64,000 bases of DNA from Niebla homalea (GCA_019925105.1 JAHGAU010000041.1:211216-275215), one strand, 5' to 3'; shown: positions 45,404-56,650, counted from the stretch's first letter. The notes: generated by a model from the letters alone, not told the origin. Made by a program: numbers and translations.

Positions 45404-46672
45404 ATGCCCGTCATCAACCGCAAAAGACGCGCCGTAAGCTCACTTTTCCCCCTTCTGTCCCACCACCATCCTCCCCACCCCACTAACCCAAACCACCCAC
45501 AGCAAACCCAACCCGAAGACTCTCAACCCCCCCGCCGCCGCCGCTCCTCCCCCCCCCAACAAAAACAACCACAAAAGTCGCCTTCCCCAGCAGCCTCCCA
45601 CTCCTCCTCCTCCGAAGACGACGATGACAACAACGACGACGCCGCAGCGACATCCCACTCCAGCAGCATCAAGAAACTGATCCGCCTCGCCCTGTCATCC
45701 GAATACTCGCGCACCCCGCTCCGCCGCGCCGACATCTCAGCGAAATGCATGCCCCCGAACAGCGGGCGGCAATTCAAGGCGCTCCTCGACGGCGCCAACG
45801 CGCAACTCCGGGTCGTGTTCGGGATGGAACTGACGCGGCTGCCGTCACGGGAGAAGGCGACGGTGGCGGCCAAACGGGCGGCCGCGCGGAATCACACCAA
45901 TACGCAGACGCAACAGCAACAGCAACAGCAACAACAGAATGCCACGCAGCAGGGTGCAGCAGCGGCGGCATACATCCTCACGAGCACGATGGCGCCCCGG
46001 TACCGGGTACCATCCATCGTGCCACCGGCGCAGATCCCGAGTGCGAGCGCCGAGGGCGGGTACATGGGGTTCGTGGGCTTCGTGCTCGCGCTGATCTATC
46101 TGAGTCCGATGCGGGCGCTGAGCGAGACGCGGCTGGAGAAGCATCTGAAGAGGGTGAATGCGGATGAATACGTGCTCGGGGGCGGGGAGAGGCGGGATAA
46201 TGTGGTGAAGAGGATGATTCGGGAGGGGTACGTGGTTAAGGTGCGGGAGAGGGAGAATGGGGGGGAGGAGACGGTGGATTATGTGCCCGGCCCGAGGGGG
46301 AAGGTGGAGGTTGGGGAGGTCGGGGTGGCGGGGTTGGTGAGGAGGGTTTATGGGAAGAAGGATCAGGAGAGGGAGGAGTTGGAGAGGAGGGTGGTGAGGA
46401 GTTTGGGGGAAGGGGTGAGGGCGAAGAAGGTTGCCGTGAGGGAGGATGAGGATGAAGGTGAGGAAGAGGGAAGGGGAGAGCACGGTGAGGATGACGCGCA
46501 GGGGAATGCTAATGGAGAAGCTGAAGAGGGGCCTGCTCGAAGAGGGAGGAGGGGAAGACCGCCTGCGAACGGGAGGCAGTCATCGACAAGGCAGAGTAGG
46601 AGGCGTGGCAGGGAGGAAGAGGAGGAAGATGACGAAGCAGGGGAAGAAGAAGGGGATGAGGGCGAGGAGTGA
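45404..46672 (+). CDS. NSE3: MAGE-domain protein, Nse3 subunit of the SMC5/6 complex
   Basis: Two exons (45404-45433, 45503-46672) with a 69-nt phase-0 intron give 399 residues. After an Arg/Pro/Ser-rich and Asp-rich disordered start, the MAGE homology domain begins near residue 85 with IKKLIRLALSSEYSRTPLRR and ISAKCM. It continues FKALLDGANAQLRVVFGMEL, then a poly-Gln/Ala insertion, then ILTSTMAPRYRVPSIVPP, GFVGFVLALIYLSPMRALSE, LEKHLKRVNAD, MIREGYVVKVRE and DYVPGPRGKVEVG. Nse3 pairs with Nse1 and Nse4 in the nucleus and links the SMC5/6 ring to DNA for repair and chromosome maintenance. The acidic and basic tail (about 320-399) is low complexity. The Q run is a likely variable microsatellite. 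Confidence 0.87.
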   Translation: MPVINRKRRAVSSLFPLLSHHHPPHPTNPNHPQQTQPEDSQPPRRRRSSPPQQKQPQKSPSPAASHSSSSEDDDDNNDDAAATSHSSSIKKLIRLALSSEYSRTPLRRADISAKCMPPNSGRQFKALLDGANAQLRVVFGMELTRLPSREKATVAAKRAAARNHTNTQTQQQQQQQQQNATQQGAAAAAYILTSTMAPRYRVPSIVPPAQIPSASAEGGYMGFVGFVLALIYLSPMRALSETRLEKHLKRVNADEYVLGGGERRDNVVKRMIREGYVVKVRERENGGEETVDYVPGPRGKVEVGEVGVAGLVRRVYGKKDQEREELERRVVRSLGEGVRAKKVAVREDEDEGEEEGRGEHGEDDAQGNANGEAEEGPARRGRRGRPPANGRQSSTRQSRRRGREEEEEDDEAGEEEGDEGEE

Positions 46673-47184
46673 TCTGTAATTCTCGGTCGATATTATTTTT
46701 TGCTTTCATTTTCTAAGGCGTACATGGAAAGTCCCTCATCATATCTGATCGATGCTTACGATCTGCCCCAGCAATATTTATCATAGCTCACAACATGAAT
46801 CTATGTATTCAAACCCACACTTCAAGGTATTGCTCGAGCCACTTCCTTCCTGAGAAGCTGATGGGACGCGGCGGCTGAGTTTTTGCTGACTGGAAATTTG
46901 TGCAGACCCGGCCTGCAGCTTCAGGCCCTGATCTGGATCACACGGTCTGCAAGCCTAACCTCCATCATCGTCTCTGACGAATTTGCATTACCTCTGGCGA
47001 GCTTCCCTTGGCGTTTCCACGCCACCGCATCGCAGCTTGTCTGTTGAGCTTCCCATGTCCTCAATGGTGGCTTACGCTAGATCGATCGTAATGATCAGAT
47101 CTCGCAAGCACCAATCCATCCCATCCCTCAATTTTCGCATCTGAATACCATGTATTGCTTTCCAGAACCTCCTCCTCCCCTCTC
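46673..47184. other. Intergenic between convergent genes
   Basis: This 512-bp gap contains the 3' flanks of NSE3 and MED31. No feature recognised. Confidence 0.45.
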
Positions 47185-47712
47185 TCACCCCCCGGCCCGC
47201 GCGGCACCCCACTCCCCCATCAACCGCCCCACAACATCCGGGCTCAGTACATCCCTCCGAAAGGCCTCCTCCTGCAACAACTCCAGCGCTCGCAAAGTCG
47301 GCCCCGGGTACTGCAAAAACCGGATGTACTCTGGTCGTGTCCAATATCGCAGATAGGCCAAGTACGCGATGAATTCGGGGTTCTGCAGCAGCTTGAGGGA
47401 AGCGAGGTAGTTGAGGTAGGGTGGAGAGGCGAGCATGGAGACAAATTCGAGTTCAAGGGAGAAGCGGGAGTAGCCAGCCAACAGGGGTTGTTGAGCCCGT
47501 TGTTGAGATTGTGGGGGAAGGGAAGGCTGAGGTGTGGGTGAGGAGACGAGAGGGGAAGGAGGGTCTTCGGATTTGATGGAGATGGTGGAGGGGGAAGGAG
47601 GGCCTTGGTCCGACGGTGGTGGTGGTGGTGGTGGTGGTGGAGGTTGAGGTGGTGGTTGTTGTGAGGCCGCTGGTGAGGGTGTAGGGTTGAGGCCTGGGAT
47701 TTGGAAGGACAT
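47185..47712 (-). CDS. MED31: Mediator complex subunit 31
   Basis: A single exon of 175 residues. Residues 1-80 are disordered and rich in Pro and Gln, including a run of about a dozen prolines encoded by a GGT-type microsatellite. Residues about 83-163 are the Soh1/Med31 domain: [57 protein letters not shown] and [17 protein letters not shown]. Med31 sits in the Mediator middle module with Med7 and helps connect activators to RNA polymerase II. The domain is complete; the Pro-rich extension makes it longer than yeast Med31 (127 residues). Confidence 0.93.
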   Translation of the reverse strand: MSFQIPGLNPTPSPAASQQPPPQPPPPPPPPPPSDQGPPSPSTISIKSEDPPSPLVSSPTPQPSLPPQSQQRAQQPLLAGYSRFSLELEFVSMLASPPYLNYLASLKLLQNPEFIAYLAYLRYWTRPEYIRFLQYPGPTLRALELLQEEAFRRDVLSPDVVGRLMGEWGAARAGG

Positions 47713-48924
47713 TTTCTCGTGGAAGCGGATGGCCGTCGGTTGAGGTCTGGACGAGTACAGTGGATGCAGGTCATTGGGGGTTGTCTAGGAACGGTGATTG
47801 CTGTTGTCAAAAAGTGTAGATCATTCTGGCTGGCTAATGTCTGAGTCTGACATTCGGGGAGCTGGAGGGCGTCGACTCCTCTGACGGTGATGCGTCAGAG
47901 TCCAGCTTCCCCTTAGCTCTCAGCTATGCATTTCTCTACGTACGTTATGCACGGAGCTCGCGTGTCAAAGCCTCGGACTCGTCTGTGGCTGTTGCTAAGA
48001 TGCTAGTTGGTTCTCGACTCTTTGCGGGGGACAAGCAATTAGTCCAAGCGTCTAGGCCAAAGGAAGGTAAAAGCGAGGGGCTCCTGGTACCGGTTGGCGT
48101 GGCTTCAAGGGAATCAAGGCTAGCAAGCGAGCTTTGCTTGGCAGGAGAGCGTTGAATCGCTTTGATTGGTACTAATAGTATGGCCCCACCACCCCCCTGG
48201 CTGTCATGCTGCTCAGTGCTCAGACGCACAATAATCGGTGGGAAGCTTCAGCTGGGGGAAGTCAGCGGACGATATGTTTTGAGTTGGGGGCTTGAGGCTG
48301 GAAGGTGAAGAAAGGAAAAAGAGCGCATTTTCAGCGATAAAAGGTTAAATATTGTGGGAAGTCACGATTGTTTAGATTGGATTTCTGGCGATTCAATACC
48401 ATCGGGCGTAGGTAATAGCAACGGTAGCCACTGAGCCATTTAGCCATTTCGCCATTTAGCCACTCTCCCACTTATTAGTGCAAGCACTGACGAATTATCA
48501 CTACTGAAACCCCTGCTCTTCTCCATCTTTTGTCTTCATATTTTGGAAAAGCCACCACTTCCTTTCTCTTTATTCACCGCATCGTCAATCAAGCATTTTG
48601 CAGAAGAGCATCCAGTTGCTTTTGCATGTTGCTGGACTACTCGACATCAACAGAAACATCACAATCGCCGTATATTTGAATTTGAAGATCTGCAGGGGGC
48701 AGCGCGTGCCCCCTTTCTTAATTCTTTCCTCGGACCTTCAAAACGTTGTCGCATCGGCTCCGAATAATTGGAATTGCATCTAGCAGTGCCAATCATCGCA
48801 AGCATTGTAAACATTGGCAAAGATAGGAGCACGTTCGGCAGGGATATATTGCTACCCAAATCCCAATACGGAATCCAAGCATCAGAATACAAGCATTGGT
48901 GACGCGGATACGCGAGAATTCACC
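47713..48924. promoter_or_regulatory. Intergenic between divergent MED31 and PAL1 genes
   Basis: About 1.2 kb. It holds both promoters. Near 48,426-48,462 the motif GCCATTTAGCCATTTCGCC is an irregular 8-9-bp tandem repeat (GCCATTTA units). Nothing else recognised. Confidence 0.5.
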
Positions 48925-51240
48925 ATGTCGCTGATCCAGATGCATGGAACAGCTGGAACAGGTACGTCGATTCCATAAATCGTATAATGCTTCAGGGAGA
49001 TAAAGCGCTCGAGGTCTGCCCATTTAATCCATCACACTTGCAACCAGTCACTTCTTCAAATTGCAATTCTTTGGGCAATCTTCAATCCTTCATGCCCCTC
49101 CCCGCCGCAGGAGCAAGAAACGAGAGATAAGAGCTCCCGAAACGCATGCAATGCACTGAAGATCCGACCCACAACACATGACACTACAGCAGTACGGATA
49201 ACAGCCACTGACCGTTCCATCCAATTTCCCAATAGGTTCATCCGATCAGCAACCGTCTCCCGTCCTATCATCAAACAATCCTTTTCGAAATCGCACAATT
49301 TCTCCTACCGGCAGTCTACCACAATCGCCAGTAACCACTGCCTTTCACAATCCCGGTACTGCCCCCGAACGACCGACCTCGCGCAACCCCTTCCTTGATC
49401 AAAACGACAAAAAGGATCAAACTCAAGTCAACGTGAGGCCAGCGTCACCGCTCAAAGATTTCAATATGTCGAGAAGGCCTTCCCCACCAAAACCGACGCA
49501 GCCAGCGCTCACAGGACATGCTGCTGAGCTATTTGTAAGTGCTGGATACACCAGACCGACAATCTCATCCATCCGCTGACCCGGACAAGGACAATTTGAC
49601 CCTTGATGATGGTCCTACAAGCAATGGGTATTCATCCCGTCAAGACCCACCTCCATCATACTCGAGCGCAATTCCACCAAGACGCCCAGAAAGAGAGAGG
49701 GCAGACAATTTCCCGCCGCGGACCAAGGTCAGCATGTCCGGTCATCATCCATCTCGCTCAGATGAGAATCGGAGAGGCCCGAGCGATCGAATGCAAAGGC
49801 CAAGAAGAGCTGGCACAGACACTCTGGATATTTTCGCAGATCCTCCTACTGAGGGCAGATCTCGCCCGCGCATGCGGCGCAACTCGGATTCATCCATTGC
49901 TAGCAAGATCATGAGCCCGGAAGAAGAACGTCGTCGCAAGGAGAGACACCGACGAGAGAGAGAATCGAGGCATCGGCACGGCAGCGCAAAGGACGGTCGG
50001 TCCAAGAAGCCAGTCCGCAATCTGGACATGATTGATTCCCTAGATGTTACCAGCATCTACGGCAAAGGATGTTGGTAGCCCTCCACCATTTACCATACAA
50101 GACATACTAAGACATAAAGCAGTGTTTCATCATGACGGTCCATTCGATGCCTGCAATCCCGATCGCAATCGCAAAGGATCCCGCCGGGCACCGATGGAGG
50201 CATTCGCCAAAGATTCCAAGAACAATGCCCTCGGTGGCTCAGGGCCTGTCAACAAAAACATCAACTTCAACCAATTCCATGGTCGTGGCGACGAGGGCTT
50301 CACCGACTATTCGACTTCTGGTAGTGCCAATCCCAATGCCACCGAGCCCGCAGTATTTGAGCCTAACGCTGCTGCTTATACTCGACCGAGGGGTGCGCCG
50401 GGAGATCGCTCAGGCATCGACCGCGCCTCCACCTTCAACGCTTCCGCTGGACTCGACAAAATGTATGGGGAAGAGAGCCTAGGACTTGGTGCAAGCACAT
50501 TCTTGGAAGGAGCACCTGCTCCCCGAACGGCCATGCAGCGTCACCATTCAGATGAAAAAGTCTCCAGTGCCAGTGGAATGAATGGTGGTGGTCTAGGACG
50601 TAAGCGCAGCTTGGCTCAGAAGATCCGGGGCATTAGCGGCTCTACTCGACATCGTCCAAACCATAACGGACGGGTCACCAGCCCAGAGCGAGTCGGTAAT
50701 ACCACTCCTCCTGCAACAAGCCAAGGCGAGGTGCACAGTGCTGGTGGTATGCCCCGGATCACTGAGACCAACCAGACCAATCCGTTCTTCAAAGACTATA
50801 GAGGGGGCCACGCAGAACACGATGCCGAGTATGAGAGGAAAGGGCAACGCATTGCAGCTGCCCAACAAAAGCAGCAGGAGCAGCTGGACAAGGCCGCAGC
50901 TCAGACGAATGGTGGCACAAGACATGAGAGAAGCGGTAGCATTGGCGGTGGAGAGGAGGAGTTTTATGCATCGGCCGCCGCTGCTCGACACCGTGCGACA
51001 AGCAGTCCTAGGAGGCCAGCACCAGATGGAGAGAAGATCGTGGGGGGTGGGACCGGCATCGGCATCGAGTCAAGACTACTGCAGAGGCGTGTAACTAACG
51101 ATGGGGTTTCTGGTGTTGAAGGAAGTACCCAGCTCAACAGTGCTGGTGGTGGTACTGTCAATGGTAGCAGTGGTGGTGGAGGGTTCCTGAACCGCGTCAA
51201 GAGCTTGAAGGGTGGAAAGAGGGGTCGACCTGCCGCCTGA
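48925..51240 (+). CDS. PAL1: Pal1 cell-morphology protein
   Basis: Exons 48925-48961, 49236-49534, 49590-50070 and 50123-51240 give 644 residues; introns are 274, 55 and 52 nt. The family signature FHHDGPFDACNPDRNR lies at about 274-289 and is rebuilt exactly by the third splice (YGKG joined to LFHHDGPFDAC). Upstream are NPF motifs (SNNPFRN, SRNPFLD), typical ligands of EH domains, and a basic stretch RRRKERHRRERESRHRHG. Downstream are PMEAFAKDS, a long disordered region, and a Gly/Ser-rich end finishing in NRVKSLKGGKRGRP. Pal1 proteins act at cortical endocytic sites and sites of polarised growth, bridging Ede1-type EH proteins. The large first intron may carry regulatory sequence. Confidence 0.9.
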
Positions 51241-52051
51241 CTTGCGAGTCACTCGCTGGCAATACTTATTGAAGAGAAGCAGGGAGCAAAGCAGTACGGG
51301 GGGACAATATGGGTGATACACGAACGGAAACGTCGCCTTTCGCTATGGCTTTTCATCTCGCTGGTCGAGCATCAAAATCCCACCTCGGTCATCTGCACGA
51401 ATAAGACGGGACTGATTGTCCTCAGGTACAACCAGTAGAGATGTTGGATACATGGTATACAGGCTGGAATAGCAAGGATCTGTATAGGCATCGTTGGGAA
51501 GGGTCCGTAAAAACATGGGACTTCCGGGATGAAGGAGGCCGGGGCTCTTCCAAACGTCGGAGCGAGGAGAATCCAAGGTGGACACACTGGCGTGCGCGTA
51601 CTGTTTCCTTTGTGTATGATAGGATCGCTAGGACGAGTATGGTAAGAAGGCTGGTGTTACTTTGAGATAGTAAGTAAAGAATGAAATGGTCAGCCAACGT
51701 CTCTACTGCAAATTCCACAGCATCACACTCACCCGTAATGTAGCTTGTAAATGCTACGTTTTGCTGCCTTCGTGCTCTCTCAACAGTGAGTTGAGGTGTC
51801 ATTTGTACGGCTGCTTCGCATTCATACTAGCATATGCATGTTGCACGCCCAGCCACAATGGGGGACATCTGACTCCTCTTTCATAACCCTCCATCCTCAA
51901 TGACCCTTGCAGAAGACTCCGTACCCTTTCCCTCTCCCACACCACCCATCTCCCGTTCCCCCGTCCTCCCATCCTCCCCATCCTCCCCATCTTCCTAACC
52001 CCCCCTACCCCTCCCGCCTCCGCCAATCCTCCCAACCAACCACTCACCCAC
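51241..52051. other. Intergenic between convergent genes
   Basis: About 810 bp; strongly C/T-rich from 51,900 to 52,050. No coding signal. Confidence 0.5.
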
Positions 52052-52517
52052 TCACCCCCCCCTCTTCACCCCTCCTCCTCCTCCTCCTCCTCCCCCAGGC
52101 TTCGCCCCCACAGGCCTCACCATCTTCTCCACCAGCCGCGCCCGCACCACCTCCCTGCTCTCGCCCAACCCGATGGCCATGTACTCCAGCAGGGCCGGGT
52201 GCCCGACGTAGCTGGCGCAGCTGTCGCGGTGCAGGTTGGCGGACCACTCGTGCTTGGTGGTGTCGGCGTGGCCGGTGCCCAGGTACCGGGCCTGCAGGTG
52301 CTCGAGGTTTTGGAGGGTGCGGAGTTTGTCGGCCTAGATGGACGGATGGATGGAGGGAGGGAGGGTGAGTGAAGGAACACACGTTGGTTTGCGGGAGGTG
52401 TGGTGGTGGAAGGGGGGGGAGGGATGGTAGAGCGGGAGGTGGGGGTGCATGAGGGCCCAGGGAAGATGGGGGAAGGCAAATGGAGGGGGGAACGGTGAGC
52501 GGGAAGGAGCGTACCAT
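52052..52517 (-). CDS. Splicing factor 3b subunit 5 (SF3b5/Ysf3)
   Basis: SF3b5 is a small structural subunit of the SF3b complex of U2 snRNP that holds SF3b1 in shape during branch-site recognition. The coding part of exon 1 is only the start codon (52517-52515), followed directly by donor GTACGC. A 181-nt intron leads to exon 2 (52333-52052), giving 94 residues. Homology covers nearly the whole protein: LQNLEHLQARYLGTGHADTT, KHEWSANLHRDSCASYVGH, LLEYMAIGLGESREVVRARL and VEKMVRP. The end is a poly-Gly run that is low complexity. Reading the intron through gives a long Pro-rich open frame that is an artefact. The ATG-only exon is supported because no other in-frame ATG precedes the conserved block. 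Confidence 0.88.
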
Positions 52518-52912
52518 TTTGGGGGATATTTGGGGTGGCGATGAGGGAGGGATGTGTGTGGGTTGATAGTTGATGTGCAAAAGGGTTTTAAAAAGAGATT
52601 TATGGCCGACGTTTAGCCGGTGGATCCCATGATGAATCTCGAGGGTCATCAATTCAGCCTTCTAGGATCCATATCAAATCTTCAATCACGATCCTCAATT
52701 CATTACGTATACGGGAGGATCATTTGGCTTCCTTCAGGTGAACACATCCATTCGTCAGGCTTCATATTTGCCTAGGGTCGCCTTTCAGCGGGTGGTGAAC
52801 CATTTCACCGCCTAAGAGTGACAGTGCTTGGAAGGGCGTCCAGGATAAGACGAACTCGCACATCTGTCCTTCTGGATCGAGGTGATCTTGAACTCCCTCC
52901 ATCAAGTCGTGA
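52518..52912. promoter_or_regulatory. Intergenic between divergent SF3b5 and FAD-reductase genes
   Basis: A compact 395-bp bidirectional promoter region; no specific motif recognised. Confidence 0.45.
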
Positions 52913-54514
52913 ATGGTCCTTCTACGGGTAAGTCCGGTAGGACATGCTCGACTATATTCTACTGCAGCAAGGATGGCAACTACTGCCACTATGAACAGCC
53001 ATCAACAAGCAGTTGAGCGCATCTCTGCTAGTGTACGAGAGTTCTACGATCGAAAGGAGAAATTCCGGATTTTCCATGGCTCAACCAATAGCACACGGCA
53101 TAGCATCAAACGCAGTAATGTCGTCGATACGAGTGCTCTCTCTCGGGTTTTGCACGTTGACACAGAGGCTAAGACAGCACTGGTGGAGCCAAACGTCCCA
53201 ATGGACAGACTTGTCGAGGCTACGATGAAGTACGGGCTAGTCCCGCCCGTTGTTATGGAATTTCCTGGTATTACGGTGGGGGGTGGGTATGCTGGAACAT
53301 CTGGGGAGAGCAGTTCCTTTAAACATGGATTTTTCAATCGAACGATCAGTTCTGTTGAGATGATCCTGGCGAATGGCGATATCACTAAATGCTCCAACAG
53401 CGAGAAACCAGACCTATTTCATGGTGCGGCTGGAGCTGTTGGGTCCATGGGTGTCACGACACTTGTCGAACTCCAGCTTAGACGAGCCACCAAATTTGTG
53501 GAAACTACGTACCATCCTGTAAGGAGCATGGCTGAGGCTACTGAAAAGCTACTGCAAGTGACCCAAGATTCTGGGCTTGACTACGTTGATGGCATAATGT
53601 TTTCTCGGAATGAAGGCGTAATTATCACTGGCCAAATGACAGATACACCACACCCGAACACAAGGGTGCAGCGCTTCAGTGGCGCAAGTGATCCATGGTT
53701 CTATCTGCACGCGCAAGGTCTTGTCAAAGATAGTCGCAAGCCTGTCACAGAAGCGATTCCTATGGCAGAGTACCTCTTTCGCTACGATCGTGGTGGCTTC
53801 TGGGTCGGGACTTCGGCGTTTGGCTATTTCATGATGCCTTTTAACAAGTTCACTCGCTGGTGGCTTGATGATTTCCTCCATACCCGTATGATGTACACCG
53901 CTTTGCATGCTAGCGGCCAGTCGAAGAAGTATATCGTTCAGGACTTGGCACTACCCTATTCCACAGTCGAGGAATTCGTCGAGTATACCGACAAGACTTT
54001 CGGCATTTACCCACTTTGGCTTTGTCCGCTGAAACAGAGTCCGCTGCCAACGATGCACCCTCACTTCAACGAGAGGGAGGCGGACGGGTCAACCTTGAAA
54101 CCAATGCTGAATGTTGGACTTTGGGGATGGGGACCACCGACGGCTGACGAGTTCATTCGCAAAAACCGAGACCTTGAACACAAGCTGCGAGAGCTCGGTG
54201 GCATGAAGTGGCTATATGCACAAACATACTACTCTGAAGATGAGTTCTGGAGCATGTATGACCGCAACTGGTATGACCAATTGCGCGAAAAGTATGACGC
54301 GGTCACATTACCAAGTGTATATGACAAGGTAAAGATTGAACCAGGGGTGGAGAAGAACGCAATGGAATCTATTCTGGGTGGCTTTCTGGACAAGTGGCCA
54401 TTCAGTGGTCTATATGGGATCAAAGCCGCGATCGATAGCGGTTCGTATTTACGCGCAAGAGCGTCAACATGGAGATCGAAAGGCGAGACGGATCGATTTG
54501 GCATCAACCAGTGA
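52913..54514 (+). CDS. DHCR24-like FAD-dependent oxidoreductase (delta24-sterol reductase family)
   Basis: A single exon of 533 residues from the first ATG; in-frame ATGs at 52973 and 52991 are also plausible starts. The N-terminal FAD-binding (PCMH) domain shows FHGSTNSTR, VDTSALSRVLHVDTEAKTAL, EPNVPMDRLVEATMKYGLVP, EFPGITVGGGYAGTSGESSS, FKHGFFNRTISSVEMILANG and GAAGAVGSMGVTTLVE. The C-terminal half has IYPLWLCPLKQSPL, GLWGWGPPT, LYAQTYYSEDEFW and YDQLREKYDAV, matching DHCR24/DIMINUTO enzymes, which reduce the sterol side-chain C24-C25 double bond with NADPH. It lacks the N-terminal membrane helix of animal DHCR24; residues 1-20 could be a targeting peptide. Ergosterol synthesis does not need this step, so its substrate in a fungus is uncertain. 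Confidence 0.87.
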   Translation: MVLLRVSPVGHARLYSTAARMATTATMNSHQQAVERISASVREFYDRKEKFRIFHGSTNSTRHSIKRSNVVDTSALSRVLHVDTEAKTALVEPNVPMDRLVEATMKYGLVPPVVMEFPGITVGGGYAGTSGESSSFKHGFFNRTISSVEMILANGDITKCSNSEKPDLFHGAAGAVGSMGVTTLVELQLRRATKFVETTYHPVRSMAEATEKLLQVTQDSGLDYVDGIMFSRNEGVIITGQMTDTPHPNTRVQRFSGASDPWFYLHAQGLVKDSRKPVTEAIPMAEYLFRYDRGGFWVGTSAFGYFMMPFNKFTRWWLDDFLHTRMMYTALHASGQSKKYIVQDLALPYSTVEEFVEYTDKTFGIYPLWLCPLKQSPLPTMHPHFNEREADGSTLKPMLNVGLWGWGPPTADEFIRKNRDLEHKLRELGGMKWLYAQTYYSEDEFWSMYDRNWYDQLREKYDAVTLPSVYDKVKIEPGVEKNAMESILGGFLDKWPFSGLYGIKAAIDSGSYLRARASTWRSKGETDRFGINQ

Positions 54515-55255
54515 CAGGCAGCCACACAGTATGTGACCGGCTCTTAGAAAGCCATGCAGTCGTCTGTGCATGTGCTTTCTGAAATTGATCACCATCGTGG
54601 GAGGACCGATCAGCCATAGACAGCCATTGATGTATAGCGAATACGAGCACTTGCGCATTGCCAGACTTGGCTGCGTCCACAGGAAAGTTGCGGAAAGCAT
54701 TGCGGCGCTGCCGGCGATTCGCTAATTGAAACACGAATAAATCCACGTTGCTAATTTGAGATGAGAGCTGCATGGATCGAAAGGTCTATACCAATGAGAA
54801 CGAGCCATTCGACTGGTGTGTGGGTGACATTTCCAGCTAGCCGCCCAACTTTTTCCGTTACAGTGCAGCAGTCCCTATCGGCCCCCTCCCAACAAGGCTG
54901 AAGCCTTGCAATTCACCTTGAAATCATCTCATCCTGTAGGCCATAAGAAGCCTGAGATCTTCTCGCTGAATCTAACTTAACCTTTGCCATGGCTATCAAA
55001 TATCGGCAGAAAAAGAGGCCCGATTACTCTCGCCGGTAAAGTACATGGGACAGCCGACATGAGTCTGCGAGTATGACTTGCATCCCTAGTCTTCGACTCG
55101 ACAAGTACGATAGACCAGACTTGCAGTGGACGCAAACTTCAGCTGGCACATATTTCAGGGACAACGTGTAGAACATAAATTGGATCAAAGGGTCTGGCTT
55201 CTACATCAACTGGCAGAAAGATTGGCCGCGCCTGCGACCCCATGCTCAAAGAATC
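54515..55255. promoter_or_regulatory. Intergenic upstream of the membrane protein gene
   Basis: This 741-bp gap lies between two rightward genes. No motif recognised. The membrane protein's frame is closed upstream of its ATG at 55256. Confidence 0.45.
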
Positions 55256-56650
55256 ATGGCACCTTTCCCCTATTGGGACATTTCCAACTCCACAACTTCG
55301 ACGTACGATGGATTGACCCACGGGTTTGTTTCTTCACCCAATAGCCGGGGTACAGTGGACATCCTCACCAGCTGCCTAGTAACTGTGGTACTTTGCAGCT
55401 GGTCTGTCCTCTTTCTCAATGTGCCGGCAAGGAAGGACGGTCGCCTGGCAAGAGTTCGGACCCAAGGCTGGTGGATGCTATTCACCATCTTTTTCCCAGA
55501 GATGATCACCGGCATTGCTGCGGAGCAGTGGAGATCTGCAGACCAATCCGTCCAGGACTTCAAAGTCATTGCAGCAAAATGGGAGGAGACTGTTGATCCT
55601 TCTCATCTTCCTTCTAAAGAATCACCAGGTGTGCAAGAAAATATTCAGAGCTTCCGCGCGTCCCCGTGGACAATGCGACACGCCTTCTTCGCCGACATGG
55701 GGGGCATCCTTCTCCAATTCCCCGACTGCCATCCATTCCCTGTCGATGCTCACCAACTCGCCTACCTTGTTGGGCATGGCTACCTCCAGTATCCCACTAT
55801 TGAGTCGAGCGATATCTGGGATCGAAACAAAGCCGACACTGCTGCCCGCACTGTGACACTCATCCAGATTGCGTGGTTCATTGTCCAGGCAATTGGGCGT
55901 GCCATTCAGCACTTGAAATTATCAAGCTTTGAGCTCTCTACCATTGCTTTCATCTTCTGTACCTTCAACTCGTTCTTCTTCTTTCGCCACAAACCTCGCG
56001 ATGTTGAGACGGCTATCACCCTAGAGAGTAAAGTCACGATCGCTCACATAAAGCTGCAGAGTCGAATCCAACCTGGTGCATCATATAAACAGACACCTCT
56101 GGACTTCATCAAATCGTCGAGCCAAGTGAGTTTGATTGCACCATTCTGGTTTGCAATCCGCATTTGCTTTGATTGGAGCGAAGCACCAGAGCTTCCCATC
56201 AAGTGCTTTGGCAATAGCAGAACCACACCTCCAAGAGGCATCTACACTACCGATATCATCTACGCCGTGATGTTCTGTTTGGGCTACTTTGGCATACACC
56301 TAATAGGATGGCAGTTTCAGTTCCCCACCAGGACTGAGCAACTCCTTTGGCGAATATGTACCCTACTGCTCCTAGGGCTGATGCTCCTTTACATGGTTCT
56401 GGTGGCTTTCGGTATGACGTTTGCACGGCACATCGCAAGACTCGTCTTCGGAAACGACCAGGCAACAACGCTTTTAGAGGTGGCTGGCCTCCTGCGGCGG
56501 ACAACGGCCGTTATGATACATCTACCAGTCATTGCAATCTATTGTTTGGCGCGTGGCTACATCGTAGTGGAGGGATTTGTGAGTCTGCGCGCTCTTCCGA
56601 CCAGCATTTACTCGACTCTCGATTGGTCAGAATACGTTCCCCATATCTGA
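55256..56650 (+). CDS. Multi-pass membrane protein of a fungal-specific family
   Basis: A single exon of 464 residues. Hydrophobic segments lie at about 36-54 (DILTSCLVTVVLCSWSVLF), 74-92, 200-215 (LIQIAWFIVQAIG), 225-243 (FELSTIAFIFCTFNSFFFF), 325-345, 362-390 (two, including LLLLGLMLLYMVLVAFGM) and 420-445. Family marks are HAFFADMGGILLQFPD, QLAYLVGHGYLQYP, DIWDRNKADTAARTV, IAWFIVQAIGRAIQHL and FFRHKPRDVETA. This pattern is widespread in Pezizomycotina without an established function and is often found in clusters with nonself-recognition genes. No transport or enzymatic motif is visible. Confidence 0.8.
   Translation: MAPFPYWDISNSTTSTYDGLTHGFVSSPNSRGTVDILTSCLVTVVLCSWSVLFLNVPARKDGRLARVRTQGWWMLFTIFFPEMITGIAAEQWRSADQSVQDFKVIAAKWEETVDPSHLPSKESPGVQENIQSFRASPWTMRHAFFADMGGILLQFPDCHPFPVDAHQLAYLVGHGYLQYPTIESSDIWDRNKADTAARTVTLIQIAWFIVQAIGRAIQHLKLSSFELSTIAFIFCTFNSFFFFRHKPRDVETAITLESKVTIAHIKLQSRIQPGASYKQTPLDFIKSSSQVSLIAPFWFAIRICFDWSEAPELPIKCFGNSRTTPPRGIYTTDIIYAVMFCLGYFGIHLIGWQFQFPTRTEQLLWRICTLLLLGLMLLYMVLVAFGMTFARHIARLVFGNDQATTLLEVAGLLRRTTAVMIHLPVIAIYCLARGYIVVEGFVSLRALPTSIYSTLDWSEYVPHI

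Noticed and set aside
45845..46483. Long Pro/His/Leu-rich open frame opposite NSE3
   Set aside because: It is an antisense shadow of the Glu/Gly/Arg-rich MAGE gene, which has clear family motifs.
52044..52652. 202-residue Pro/Arg-rich open frame on the minus strand
   Set aside because: It reads through the SF3b5 intron and then runs out of frame over the real exon.
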